A DNA stretch of 64,000 bases from Kineosporiaceae bacterium (lineage in GTDB: Bacteria > Actinomycetota > Actinomycetes > Actinomycetales > Kineosporiaceae), in the NCBI GenBank assembly GCA_016713225.1, contig JADJPO010000011.1, forward strand, positions 533,298 to 597,297, read 5' to 3'. Shown in pieces: positions 9,802 through 18,078 of the stretch (positions are counted from its first letter, which is position 1; each line of letters begins with the position of its first letter). A program made the translations under genes and the position numbers. The notes beneath the pieces are model-generated. The model saw only the letters and a program-made list of their open reading frames with translations. It was not told the DNA's origin and did not search any database.

Positions 9802-10973
9802 AGGACCACCCGATTGTTGCCGGAGTCGGCGACGGCGAGCACATCACCGTGCCCGTCCAAGCGAGGGTCGCGCACCGCGGACAAGCCGTACGGCCAGCAG
9901 AAGCCGTCGGGAGTGACCGCCGTCCAGCGGTTCTCGCCCGCCGGGTCGAACCCGTGCTGCCCCAGGACCGCGTCCGCCGGCGTGGCAACCGGTTGCGCCG
10001 CCGGCCTGCGCCAGCCCAGAACCCGGTTGTTCGCCGTGTCCCCGACCAGTAGCTCACCCTCCAGACATGTTGCCGCATAGGGGAATCGGAGCCTGGATGG
10101 CCCCTGCGGCACATGCGGCATCTCGGCTGCCGACGTGAACCCGGGCTGGCCGAGCACGAGATCGGCGGGGCGGTCGGCGTCCAGTGGCAGCCGCCAGCCG
10201 AGCACTCGATGGTTGCCGGCATCGGCTACCCACAACACGTCGCCGGCGGCGTCCGGCACCACGGCGATGGCATGCGGCCAGCGAAAGGAGTCGGCCGCGA
10301 CATCGGCGCCGCGGTTCTCGTCCCGGTCGCCCGGGGCGCCTTGCCCGATGATCACATCGGCGGGGCGACAAGGATCGAAACCCGTTGTGGGTGAGGTATT
10401 CCAACCGAGTACTCGGCGGTTTCCGGTGTCGCAGACCCACAGCCATCCGTCGTGCCAGGTGACCCCGAACGGCCAATAGAGCGAGGCCGCATCGGCGTCG
10501 CCACCACGGTTGGGCTCGATGCTCGACAGGTTGGGTTGCCCCAGCCACCACACCGGCTCCGGATCGTGCCGATCGAGGGCGCCGTCGTAGGCCACGAGGC
10601 GATGGTTCCAGCCGTCGGCGACCAGCAGCAGTCCCTCGGCCAATGCGAGCCCGGTCGGCAGGAACAACCCCCGCTCGGGACCACGGCCCCCGGCCTGCGG
10701 CCCCTCCGAGTACGGGTCGGCCTGGCCGATCACCACCGCACAATCCGCCGCGTCCGTCGTCGGAACGTCCGGCCACACCATCAGCCGGTGGTTTCCCGTG
10801 TCGGCGGCGATGACGCGTACCGCCGCCTCCCCGGCGTCCAAGAGCACTCCGCGCGGGCCGTAGAGCTGGGACGGCGTCGGGTCGGCGTCGGGCAGCGCCA
10901 GGCTCAGTTCGGAGGCGGCACCGAGAACCCGAAGCGGCTGCCAGCCACCGGTCAGGTCCCCAGTCGCACCCAC
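9786..10973 (-). CDS. NHL-repeat beta-propeller protein of the hydrogenase cluster
   Basis: The protein has 395 aa with six clear NHL repeats: DTGNHRLMVW, DGWNHRLVAYDG, DTGNRRVLGW, DAGNHRVLGW, DTANNRVLGW and DSGNNRVVLWN, giving a six-bladed propeller. There is no signal peptide. Genes of this type are regular companions of group 2a-like uptake hydrogenases in actinobacteria, but their role is not known to me. Scaffolding or assembly is a guess. The GTG start at 10973 overlaps the NifU-Rieske gene by 22 bases, and its end overlaps hypF, so it is tightly coupled on both sides. Confidence 0.88.
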   Translation of the reverse strand: MGATGDLTGGWQPLRVLGAASELSLALPDADPTPSQLYGPRGVLLDAGEAAVRVIAADTGNHRLMVWPDVPTTDAADCAVVIGQADPYSEGPQAGGRGPERGLFLPTGLALAEGLLLVADGWNHRLVAYDGALDRHDPEPVWWLGQPNLSSIEPNRGGDADAASLYWPFGVTWHDGWLWVCDTGNRRVLGWNTSPTTGFDPCRPADVIIGQGAPGDRDENRGADVAADSFRWPHAIAVVPDAAGDVLWVADAGNHRVLGWRLPLDADRPADLVLGQPGFTSAAEMPHVPQGPSRLRFPYAATCLEGELLVGDTANNRVLGWRRPAAQPVATPADAVLGQHGFDPAGENRWTAVTPDGFCWPYGLSAVRDPRLDGHGDVLAVADSGNNRVVLWNRP

Positions 10974-11827
10974 ACCCGATCACCGTCCACCCGGGCGGGA
11001 TAGGCATCCAGCCGCTTGTCGCCGGCCGAGATGCACTCCCCTGTCAGCGCCTGGTACTTGTACCCGTGCCACGGGCAGGTGAGCACGGCGCCCTCGCCGT
11101 CCACCATGGCCCGCTCCAACGAGAAGCCTGCGTGGGCACAGGCATTGCGATAGGCGGACACCTGGTCGCCGATGCGCACCAGGGCGATCGCGCCCGGGTC
11201 GGACGGCGCACCGGTCGCGGTGACTCCCGGCGGATGCCAGAGCGTCACCCGGCCGTCGGCCACCTCGGCCAGCTCCGGACCCTTGGTCCACTGGGTGCGC
11301 ACGCTGATCGAGCCCAGCCCGATGGTCACCGGCGCAGGTTCGTCCGGCACCACCTCGACCCGCTCGAGCCCCGCCCGGGTGATCAGCGCGGTCTCGACCA
11401 GCTCGCGCAGCGTGGTCGCCGATTGCGAGCAGCCACTGCAGGCCCCGGACAGCCGGACCTTCGCCACCGGCGGCTCGACCGCGATCAGCTCGACTCCGCC
11501 ACCATGGGATTCGAGGTAGGGGCGCACCTCGTCGAGGGCCTGCTGGGCCAGGGTCATCGGGTCGGCCCGCACGATGCCGTGCATCACCAGCAGGGCGTAG
11601 ACCACCGGGTCGTCGACGAGCTCGAACAGCAGCTCCTTGCCCCGCGGATCCTCCTTGAGTCGCCGGACGACGCGCAGCAGGCCTTCGCGGTGGAATCCCT
11701 CGACCGCGGCCTTCAGGTCCATCGCCACCCGGCGTGAGGGTGCGTCGAGCAGCTCGGCGCGCTCGACCGCGGTGTCGACCCGGCGCGCCGCGGCGTCCAG
11801 CTCGCCAGCTGTGGTCTCTGTCGTCAT
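10952..11827 (-). CDS. NifU-domain / Rieske [2Fe-2S] fusion protein
   Basis: The protein has 291 aa. After an N-terminal helical region comes a NifU C-terminal-like domain (about residues 85-150: ESHGGGVELIAV, then ACSGCSQSATTLRELVE, the CxxC that holds a transferable Fe-S cluster). The C-terminal Rieske domain (about 180-285) has CAHAGFSL and CPWHGYKY supplying the Cys-X-His pairs, with the first pair read as NACAHAG. The protein could load Fe-S clusters on the hydrogenase small subunit or accept its electrons. Both readings are inference from context. ATG 11827 has GGAG-like bases upstream (AGGAGAACTG). Confidence 0.9.
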   Translation of the reverse strand: MTTETTAGELDAAARRVDTAVERAELLDAPSRRVAMDLKAAVEGFHREGLLRVVRRLKEDPRGKELLFELVDDPVVYALLVMHGIVRADPMTLAQQALDEVRPYLESHGGGVELIAVEPPVAKVRLSGACSGCSQSATTLRELVETALITRAGLERVEVVPDEPAPVTIGLGSISVRTQWTKGPELAEVADGRVTLWHPPGVTATGAPSDPGAIALVRIGDQVSAYRNACAHAGFSLERAMVDGEGAVLTCPWHGYKYQALTGECISAGDKRLDAYPARVDGDRVWVRLGT

Positions 11828-11835
11828 CAGTTCTC

Positions 11836-12198
11836 CTAGAGGTGCCCCGACAGGGCCAGTTCGATGCCCTGGTCGACCTTGACCGTGAGCACGTCGGCGA
11901 ACGCGCGCACCGCGAGCTCCTGCAGCACCTCGGCCACGGTGCCCGAGTGGGTGCCCTCGACCCGCCGCTTCTCGCAGGCCCCCAGCACGAACATCGCCCC
12001 GGCGGCGTTGTCCAGCAGGAAGTCTCGCAGCACGGCGCGAACGAACTCATCCAGCCAGACGCCCTCACCCTGCGGGTCGGCGCGCAACGCGGCCAGAGCC
12101 GGCTCGAGCCCGCCGGTGCGTTGCACCAGGCGCTCGACGAACCGTTCGGCGGCGGTGTTGACCAGGAAGTCGAACTGCGCGCGTTCGTGCAGCTCCAT
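11836..12198 (-). CDS. Uncharacterised 120-aa protein of the hydrogenase cluster
   Basis: A short protein with no transmembrane segment (MELHERAQFDFLVNTAAERF ... IELALSGHL), acidic and mostly helical in appearance. One Cys sits in VLGACEKRR. It lies 8 bases upstream of the NifU-Rieske gene and about 16 bases downstream of the TPR gene, so it belongs to the operon. I recognise no domain. The ATG at 12198 is chosen since longer upstream frames only overlap the TPR gene. Confidence 0.75.
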   Translation of the reverse strand: MELHERAQFDFLVNTAAERFVERLVQRTGGLEPALAALRADPQGEGVWLDEFVRAVLRDFLLDNAAGAMFVLGACEKRRVEGTHSGTVAEVLQELAVRAFADVLTVKVDQGIELALSGHL

Positions 12199-12214
12199 CA
12201 GCCGCTCACCCCCA

Positions 12215-13489
12215 TCAGGGATTCGCCACCCGGGTGTGGGCCAGCACATCGGCCAGGGCGGCGTCCACGGTGACGACCGACGCGGCGTCCCCACCGCGGT
12301 CGAACAGCTCGCGGGCCTGGGTGAGCTTGACCGTGGCCTGGTCGTGGATTCCCAGGTGGGCCAGCGCTGTGCCCTGGTTGGCCAGCACCCGCGCATGGCC
12401 CAGCGGATCGGCCTCGGCGGTGCGCACGGCGAGCACCTCCTCGTACATGTCCACCGCCTCGACCAGGTTCTCGACCGGGTGTGTGGTCGGTAGGTGTTGC
12501 AGCGCGTTGGCCAGGTTGAGGGTCACCATGGCCCACTCCCGCGGGTGCTCCTCGCGGGTGTAGTAGGTCAGCGCCTCGCGCAGCGACTGGACGGCGACCC
12601 CGCGGCGTAGCTTGTCGCGAGCCTCGCCCACGGGCATCGCCAGGTAGGCCAGCGCGAGGTTGGAATGCGCAAAGGCGTAACGCTGCGGCTGGGACTCCTT
12701 GCGCAGCAGGCGAAGCGACAGGTGGTACATCCGGATCGCCTCGAGCAGCAGGTGGGTGGCATTGCCGGAGTGCGAGGCCAGCTCCTGGTAGGCGGTGGCC
12801 TGGCCGAGGGCCAGTTCGGCCATCGCCGGTTCGACGGCGTCCAGGCCACGCAACGCGTCGACGGCCTCGCGATACGCCTCGACCACGTCGGCGTCGACAC
12901 CATTGACCTCTTGCAGCAGGGAGGCTTGCTGACCGAGCAGCAGCGCACCGAGCACCGCACTGATCGGGCGGGCAGCGGCCTCGGCGGACACCAACGCGTC
13001 CAGTGCCCCCTGCGGATCGCTGCGCTCCAAGGCGGCGGCGGCCCGCGCCGCCAGCACGTGGGCCGCGATCTCGCCGGTCAGTGCCCCGGACTCGATCGCC
13101 GAGGCCTCGGGCAGGTCGGCGGGGCACCCCAGGCTGTAGGCGGCCACCTCGATCAGAGCCGCCAGATCGGCATCGCCCTCGGCCGCTGAGGCCGCGCGGG
13201 CGGTCTGCAGCGAGGTCTGATCACCGGTGAGCACGAAGTGGTTGTAGGCGTGCACCCCCCCGGCGTCCGGGTCGATGAGTTTCGCCGCGTCGTCCACGGC
13301 TCCGCCGGCGGCCAGGGCGAAGGGGGTCAACGCCTGCGGCCACGGATCGGGAAGGTGCCCGCTGAGCAGCCGCCGTACCGCCTCGGCGCATTCGGCGGCA
13401 TCCACGGCGCCCGGTGACCGGGGCGGCACGGCCAACCAGCCCGCGGGCAGCGGCAGCACGCCGATCGGCTGTGGCCTGCTCAGCGGCAT
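12215..13489 (-). CDS. Tetratricopeptide-repeat protein of the hydrogenase cluster
   Basis: The protein has 424 aa and is Ala/Leu-rich. TPR-like helical pairs occupy the C-terminal half (YAFAHSNLALAYLAMPVGEA, WAMVTLNLANALQHLP, GHARVLANQGTALAHLG). There is no signal peptide or membrane segment, so it is a probable cytoplasmic interaction protein. It sits between the 90-aa and 120-aa orphans, in line with the structural genes. A role in bringing subunits and maturation factors together is inference from fold and context. Confidence 0.85.
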   Translation of the reverse strand: MPLSRPQPIGVLPLPAGWLAVPPRSPGAVDAAECAEAVRRLLSGHLPDPWPQALTPFALAAGGAVDDAAKLIDPDAGGVHAYNHFVLTGDQTSLQTARAASAAEGDADLAALIEVAAYSLGCPADLPEASAIESGALTGEIAAHVLAARAAAALERSDPQGALDALVSAEAAARPISAVLGALLLGQQASLLQEVNGVDADVVEAYREAVDALRGLDAVEPAMAELALGQATAYQELASHSGNATHLLLEAIRMYHLSLRLLRKESQPQRYAFAHSNLALAYLAMPVGEARDKLRRGVAVQSLREALTYYTREEHPREWAMVTLNLANALQHLPTTHPVENLVEAVDMYEEVLAVRTAEADPLGHARVLANQGTALAHLGIHDQATVKLTQARELFDRGGDAASVVTVDAALADVLAHTRVANP

Positions 13490-13534
13490 CGCGGTGATCC
13501 CTTCTGCGGGTGGACGTTCGGGCCGGTCGTGAGG

Positions 13535-13807
13535 TCACCAGCCGCTCGGGGGTGGGGCATCTCGACCGGCAGCGCGCCGGATGTGGTGGGCAGCCACCTT
13601 CGCATGCTTCTCGGTGAGATACGGACCGATTCGGCGGCGTGCCACATCATCGGTGAAGCCGACGACGAGTTCGACCCACCACCCGGCATGGTCCGCAGTG
13701 ACCTCACAGCCGAGCACGGCAGCCGAGTCGTCGCCCTGCCCATCCGGGTGACCATCCGGCCCATCCGGGGTGCCCTCCGATGGGGCATCTGGAGTGTCCG
13801 CCGCCAT
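13535..13807 (-). CDS. Uncharacterised 90-aa protein of the hydrogenase cluster
   Basis: The first 30 residues are acidic, Asp/Gly/Pro-rich and probably disordered. They are followed by a compact region (WWVELVVGFTDDVARRRIGP, then LTEKHAKVAAHHIRRAAGRD). It starts 7 bases after the maturation protease stop and ends 45 bases before the TPR gene. I recognise no family. The coding call rests on its position in a tight operon and lack of a better frame. Confidence 0.7.
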   Translation of the reverse strand: MAADTPDAPSEGTPDGPDGHPDGQGDDSAAVLGCEVTADHAGWWVELVVGFTDDVARRRIGPYLTEKHAKVAAHHIRRAAGRDAPPPSGW

Positions 13808-13814
13808 GCCACGA

Positions 13815-14339
13815 TCACCCGGCCACCTCGGCGCGCACCAGGTCGAGCACCCGCTCCATCCCGGCGCGTACCGGTTCGGTCAGCTCGGCACCCGGCTCGG
13901 TGGAGGCCGCCTCGATCAGGAACACCACGACGTCCTTCGGGTAGGCGTCCTTGAGCAGCCAGCGCCCGACGGCGAGGGCGTGATCCCAGCGAAAGGCGTG
14001 CTGGTTCAGCCCGTCCACCGGTGGCAGCTGCTCCAGCTCCTCGCCGGGCACGCGGAACACGGTGCCCGGCTCGGCACCGGTCCGCGCGGCGTCCACGATC
14101 ACGACCTTGCGCCGGCCGCGCATCTTGAACGCCACGTCCATACCGGCGGTCCCGCCGTCGACCAGCTCGACGTCGTCCGGCACACCCTGGTCCCACAGGT
14201 GCCGGATCAGCGTCGGGCCGACCGCGTCGTCCCCGCGCAACAGGTTGCCGCACCCGATCACCAGGTGCGCAACCACCGGCGGGGACGGCGGTTCCGTGTG
14301 TTCCGCACTGCCCGGGTCGGCCGGCGATGCGCCGCTCAC
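13815..14339 (-). CDS. Hydrogenase maturation protease (HyaD/HupD/HoxW family)
   Basis: The protein has 174 aa from GTG 14339, which overlaps the large-subunit stop as GTGA. It contains the M52 peptidase signatures GCGNLLRGDDAVGP (nickel-binding Asp), VDGGTAGMD and VVIVDAARTG, and later LNQHAF with the conserved His. The enzyme clips the C-terminal peptide of the nickel-loaded large subunit to close the active site. Its position directly behind the large-subunit gene is the usual one. The longer upstream open frame only runs antisense-like through the large subunit gene. Confidence 0.94.
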   Translation of the reverse strand: MSGASPADPGSAEHTEPPSPPVVAHLVIGCGNLLRGDDAVGPTLIRHLWDQGVPDDVELVDGGTAGMDVAFKMRGRRKVVIVDAARTGAEPGTVFRVPGEELEQLPPVDGLNQHAFRWDHALAVGRWLLKDAYPKDVVVFLIEAASTEPGAELTEPVRAGMERVLDLVRAEVAG

Positions 14340-15943
14340 ATGCCGCCGACGACGAACTTCGACAGTTGCTTGCCGGTCTTGCCGTCGTAGGCGTGCACGG
14401 TGCAGACCAGGCAGGAGTCGAACGACCGGGCGACGTGACCGAGCTCGACCGGGTCGGCGGTGTTGGCCACCGGGGTACCCAGGAACGCCTTCTCGATCGG
14501 CCCGACCACCTGGTCGGCGTCCCGCGGGCCGACGTTCCACGCGGTCGGCGTGATCACCTGGTAGTTCTCGATCTTGCCGTTCTCGAGCACGATCCAGTCC
14601 GACAGCGCGCCGCGAGCAGCCTCGGTGGAGCCGAACCCCTTGCCCGACTCACGCTCGACCGGCTTGGCGTAGAACTTGTCGTGCAGGTCGATCTCGTCGA
14701 GCCAGCGGCGGGCCATCGTGTAGTACTTGGCCAGTTCGTGGGTGCGGGCCAGCACCCGGGTCAGCACCGACGGTCCCTCGCTGTTGATCACGTTGAGGAA
14801 CAACGGGTCCGCGTCCTGGTGAGCGGCCGGGTCGGGCTGGGCGGCCATGACCTGGCGGGCCAGCGGCCCCACCTCGAGCGGTACATAACCCAGCCCCGGG
14901 ACGTCGTAGCGCGGGGACTTGGCCCAGGAGTACTTGTCCTGCTTCTCGCCCACGAGGGGGTCGATCGGGTCGGTCACCCCGTCGAACGGGTGGTGCGAGC
15001 CGGTCCCCTTGTAGAAGGAGTGGGTGTGGTCCTCACGCACTCGCGCCTGGTCGAACTCGTGGAATCCGCCACCGGCGTAGATGCCCGAACGCGAGATCAG
15101 CGCCGCATTGCGGCCCTCGATGGTCGGGTTCTGGTAGAGCTCGGGGTCGAGATAGGTGCCGGTGGACAGGAAGTTGCCGTGACCCTGACCGTACTTGTCG
15201 AGGCCGACCTCGAGCGCGTACCGGATGAAGAACCCGCAGTCACTGTTGTAGTGACCCTCGTTCTCGTTCATCCAGGCGAGGATGTCCTCCCAGGTCTTGT
15301 TCTGCATCCAGCGCTCGATCGAGCCGCCCAGCCACTCCTTCTCGAGCCACTCGTTCTTCCAGTACTCGAGGATCGAGATCGAGCGGGTGACGTCCGACAG
15401 CGTCGGCGCGCTCATCACCCCACCGGGGATCATGAACGAGGAGTGCGGCCACTGCCCGCCGAAGATGGCGTAGATCTCGACCGGCTTGTTCGACAGCGTC
15501 ACGCCCTTCTCGTAGGCGGTGCCGACGAACGGGGCGAAGCGGCGGACCGCCTCGTCGTAGGACGGGGTCTTGGCGTAGCGCTTGTTGGTCAGGTCGATCG
15601 CGAAGATCGCGTAGAACCACCGCGGAATGCTCTGCAGGGTCTCGCAGGCCTGGGCGATGTTGCGGATCCGGGTACCGTTCGGCGGCACGTGGGTCTGCCA
15701 GGCGGTGTCGAGGGCGTAGACCGCCTTGTACAGGTGGCTGCCACCGCAGATCCCGCAGATGCGCGGGGTCACGATGAGGCCGGCCTGTGGGTCCTTGCCC
15801 TTGAGGATCATCTCGAAGCCGCGGAACATGCCGGCCGTCGTCCAGGCATCGGTCACGACGCCGTCGGTGAGGGTGACCCGGACGTCGAGGTCGCCCTCGA
15901 CCCGCCCGAGCGGGCTGACGTGAAGGTCCATGGTGCTGGTCAC
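14336..15943 (-). CDS. hucL: Uptake [NiFe]-hydrogenase large subunit (group 2a-like, HucL/HupL type)
   Basis: The catalytic subunit, 535 aa. The four nickel-ligand cysteines are in TPRICGICGGSHL (L1) and DSCLVCTVHAYD (L2). L2 has DSC instead of the DPC of most group 1 enzymes, as in group 2a proteins. A 17-residue tail after the L2 His (ending VVGGM) is the peptide removed by the adjacent protease. I chose GTG 15943 with AGGAG seven bases upstream. ATG 15931 is the alternative. H2 is oxidised here and electrons leave through the small subunit. The gene symbol rests on similarity of arrangement to the Mycobacterium smegmatis Huc locus, not on a search. Confidence 0.95.
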   Translation of the reverse strand: MTSTMDLHVSPLGRVEGDLDVRVTLTDGVVTDAWTTAGMFRGFEMILKGKDPQAGLIVTPRICGICGGSHLYKAVYALDTAWQTHVPPNGTRIRNIAQACETLQSIPRWFYAIFAIDLTNKRYAKTPSYDEAVRRFAPFVGTAYEKGVTLSNKPVEIYAIFGGQWPHSSFMIPGGVMSAPTLSDVTRSISILEYWKNEWLEKEWLGGSIERWMQNKTWEDILAWMNENEGHYNSDCGFFIRYALEVGLDKYGQGHGNFLSTGTYLDPELYQNPTIEGRNAALISRSGIYAGGGFHEFDQARVREDHTHSFYKGTGSHHPFDGVTDPIDPLVGEKQDKYSWAKSPRYDVPGLGYVPLEVGPLARQVMAAQPDPAAHQDADPLFLNVINSEGPSVLTRVLARTHELAKYYTMARRWLDEIDLHDKFYAKPVERESGKGFGSTEAARGALSDWIVLENGKIENYQVITPTAWNVGPRDADQVVGPIEKAFLGTPVANTADPVELGHVARSFDSCLVCTVHAYDGKTGKQLSKFVVGGM

Positions 15944-15989
15944 GGTTGCTCCTGTGCGTGAAAGGCGAGTGAGAGGAGAAGGACGGGGA

Positions 15990-16961
15990 CTAGACCACGA
16001 ACATGTCTTCCTTGGACCACTGCGGCGCCGCGATCTTGGCGGCGGCCGCATGCGCCATGTAGGTCAGGTGATCGGTGCCGGTGGGCACCTCCCTGGGCAC
16101 GGTGCCCGAGACCTTGGCGGTCTTGAAGATCGTGCCGGGCATGAGGTCACCGTGTGGGTATCCCGGCTCGGTGCACCCGGTGCACGGGTGGCCGGCGCGC
16201 GTCTTGGACGACTGCCGGTTCCACAGGATGCGGTTGCACGGGCTGTGGGTCATCGGGCCGCGGCACCCGAACTCGTAGAACAGGCAGCCGGTGCGGGTGC
16301 CCTGACCGAAGTCGATCGTCGACTGCTTGTACTCGAAGAACTGCACCCGGGTGCACCCGGTCTGGGTGAACGAGGTGAAGAAGGTCTTGGGTCGCTGCAG
16401 ATCGTCCAGGGCGATGTCGGCGGTACGGCCGGCAGCCAGGGCCACCACCACCTGGGTGATCCAGTCCGGGTGGGCCGGGCAGCCGGGGATGTTCACCACG
16501 GGAAGGCCCATCGCCGAGACGAAGTCCTTGCCCAGGAACCCGCCGCGATCGCCCTTGAGGTACTGCAGGCCGACGGCGTCGGTCGGGTTGGGCGGGGTCG
16601 CCGGGATGCCGCCCCAGGCCGAGCAGTCGCCCACCGCGACCACGACGCCGGCCTTGGGCGCGATCTCGGCCACCCAGTCCTTCATGGGGCGCTCGGCGAA
16701 CATGTCGTAGCGTCCGGACCCGTTCGGGCCCATGAGCACCGAGCCCTCGTAGACGAAGATGTCGACCTGACGCTCGCCGGAGGCGCACTCGCGCAGGATC
16801 TGTTGCACCTGATCGCCCAGCTCCATCCCGAGGGAGGGGTGCCAGATCACGTCGATCCCGAAGTCGGTCACGAGGTCGACCGCGGTCGGTTCCTCGGCGT
16901 TCAGGAACGACATCGTATTGCCGCTGCAGGCGCCGCCCTCGAGCCAGAGCAGTGTGGCCAT
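15990..16961 (-). CDS. hucS: Uptake [NiFe]-hydrogenase small subunit (group 2a-like, HucS/HupS type)
   Basis: The Fe-S subunit, 323 aa. The start LLWLEGGACSGNTMSFL is already the proximal-cluster motif, so there is no Tat signal peptide and the enzyme should be cytosolic, unlike periplasmic group 1 hydrogenases. In the first motif Cys12 is followed by Asn15 where many hydrogenases have a second Cys. Other ligands are in GDCSAWGG, NIPGCPAHPD, and the distal part (TGCLFYEFGC, SPCNR, HPCTGC). GGAGG lies upstream of ATG 16961. The gene lies 31 bases after hypB. Confidence 0.95.
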   Translation of the reverse strand: MATLLWLEGGACSGNTMSFLNAEEPTAVDLVTDFGIDVIWHPSLGMELGDQVQQILRECASGERQVDIFVYEGSVLMGPNGSGRYDMFAERPMKDWVAEIAPKAGVVVAVGDCSAWGGIPATPPNPTDAVGLQYLKGDRGGFLGKDFVSAMGLPVVNIPGCPAHPDWITQVVVALAAGRTADIALDDLQRPKTFFTSFTQTGCTRVQFFEYKQSTIDFGQGTRTGCLFYEFGCRGPMTHSPCNRILWNRQSSKTRAGHPCTGCTEPGYPHGDLMPGTIFKTAKVSGTVPREVPTGTDHLTYMAHAAAAKIAAPQWSKEDMFVV

Positions 16962-16992
16962 CAGGTCCTCCGGGTGTGGACTGGTGCGGTGG

Positions 16993-17676
16993 TCAGGGGT
17001 TGGGCAGTTCGTCGGACGGTTCGGACAGGTCGAGCAGGTGGGCGAGGAGCTCCTCGACGCCCTGGCCGGTACGAGCGCTGGTTCGCAGCACCGGCAGATC
17101 GGGGTTCACGTCGCGAACGGCCTCGCTGAAGACCGTCTCGTCGAAGCCACAGGGCTCGATCAGGTCGATCTTGGTGAGCACGGCGAGGTCGGCCCACCGG
17201 TAGGCCGTGGGGTACTTCACCGGCTTGTCCTCGCCCTCGGTGACACTCGCGAGCACGATGCGGGCCGACTCACCCAGGTCATAGGAGGCGGGGCAGACCA
17301 GGTTGCCGACGTTCTCGATCAGCACCAGCCGGGTGCCCTCGGGCAACCACCCCGCGAGGTGATCGCGCACCAGGTCGGCCTCGAGGTGACACAGGCCGTC
17401 GGTGACCACCTGACGCACCGGAGCGCCCGAGCGGGCCAGCCGCTTGGCGTCGTTCTCGGTGGCCAGGTCGCCGGTCAGCGCCGCCACCGGGATGCCCCGC
17501 TCGACACAGCGGGTGAGCAACAACTCGAGCAGCGCGGTCTTACCGCTACCCGGGCTCGACAGCAGATTCACCGCCACGGCGCCGGCCGCGGCCAGATCCG
17601 CCCGCAGCGCCCCCGCCAGGTCGTCGTTCTTCGCCAGGACGGCGGTGCGCAGGTCGATCAGGCTCGTGCCGGCCAT
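16993..17676 (-). CDS. hypB: GTPase HypB, nickel insertion
   Basis: The protein has 227 aa. The SIMIBI GTPase has a P-loop (SSPGSGKTALLE), LTGDLATENDA, IENVGNLVCP with the metal-site Cys, and NKXD-like LTKIDLIEPCG. With HypA it delivers nickel to the large subunit. The N-terminus lacks the His-rich stretch seen in some HypB, so nickel storage is unlikely. The ATG overlaps the hypA stop by one base (TGATG), so translation is coupled. Confidence 0.96.
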   Translation of the reverse strand: MAGTSLIDLRTAVLAKNDDLAGALRADLAAAGAVAVNLLSSPGSGKTALLELLLTRCVERGIPVAALTGDLATENDAKRLARSGAPVRQVVTDGLCHLEADLVRDHLAGWLPEGTRLVLIENVGNLVCPASYDLGESARIVLASVTEGEDKPVKYPTAYRWADLAVLTKIDLIEPCGFDETVFSEAVRDVNPDLPVLRTSARTGQGVEELLAHLLDLSEPSDELPNP

Positions 17677-18068
17677 CAGGCGGTCACCGCCAGCGCGTCG
17701 TCCGAATCGATGTCCTCGACGTCGTCGACCTCGATGGTGGCGATCTCGAGTTCCCGGCCACCGATCACGTCCACCTCACGCCCGGTGCACCCGGGGCAGC
17801 GCACCGGGAGCGGCTCGGGCAGGTCGGCCTCGACCCCGCAGGCGCGGCACGACGTCCGGACCGGCACCGGCTCGACGTCCAGCCGGGCCCCGGCGAGTGC
17901 GGTGCCGGACGCCGCGACATCCCACGCGAAGCCCAACGCCTGCGGTACCACTCCGGACAGCACGCCGACCCGGAGCTGCACCGATCGCACGGCCCGCCCC
18001 GGGGCGCGCTCCGTCATCGCGTCCGCGACAGTGCGGACCACCGAGGCGGCGATGGACAGCTCGTGCAT
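17676..18068 (-). CDS. hypA: Hydrogenase nickel-incorporation protein HypA
   Basis: The protein has 130 aa. It starts MHELSIA, with His2 as nickel ligand, and has a zinc site built from CRAC and CPGC (about residues 75-95). The C-terminal 25 residues are acidic (EVDDVEDIDSDD) and longer than usual. It works with HypB in nickel delivery. It starts 10 bases after the DUF1641 gene. Confidence 0.96.
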   Translation of the reverse strand: MHELSIAASVVRTVADAMTERAPGRAVRSVQLRVGVLSGVVPQALGFAWDVAASGTALAGARLDVEPVPVRTSCRACGVEADLPEPLPVRCPGCTGREVDVIGGRELEIATIEVDDVEDIDSDDALAVTA

Positions 18069-18078
18069 CGGCGGCGCG

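Noticed and set aside
7243..10080. 945-aa plus-strand open frame opposite hypF and the NHL gene
   Set aside because: It is antisense to strong HypF and NHL motifs and is rich in Arg, His and Gln without any domain.
14327..17129. Long plus-strand open frames opposite the hydrogenase large and small subunit genes
   Set aside because: They are antisense shadows. The minus-strand frames carry the metal-ligand motifs.
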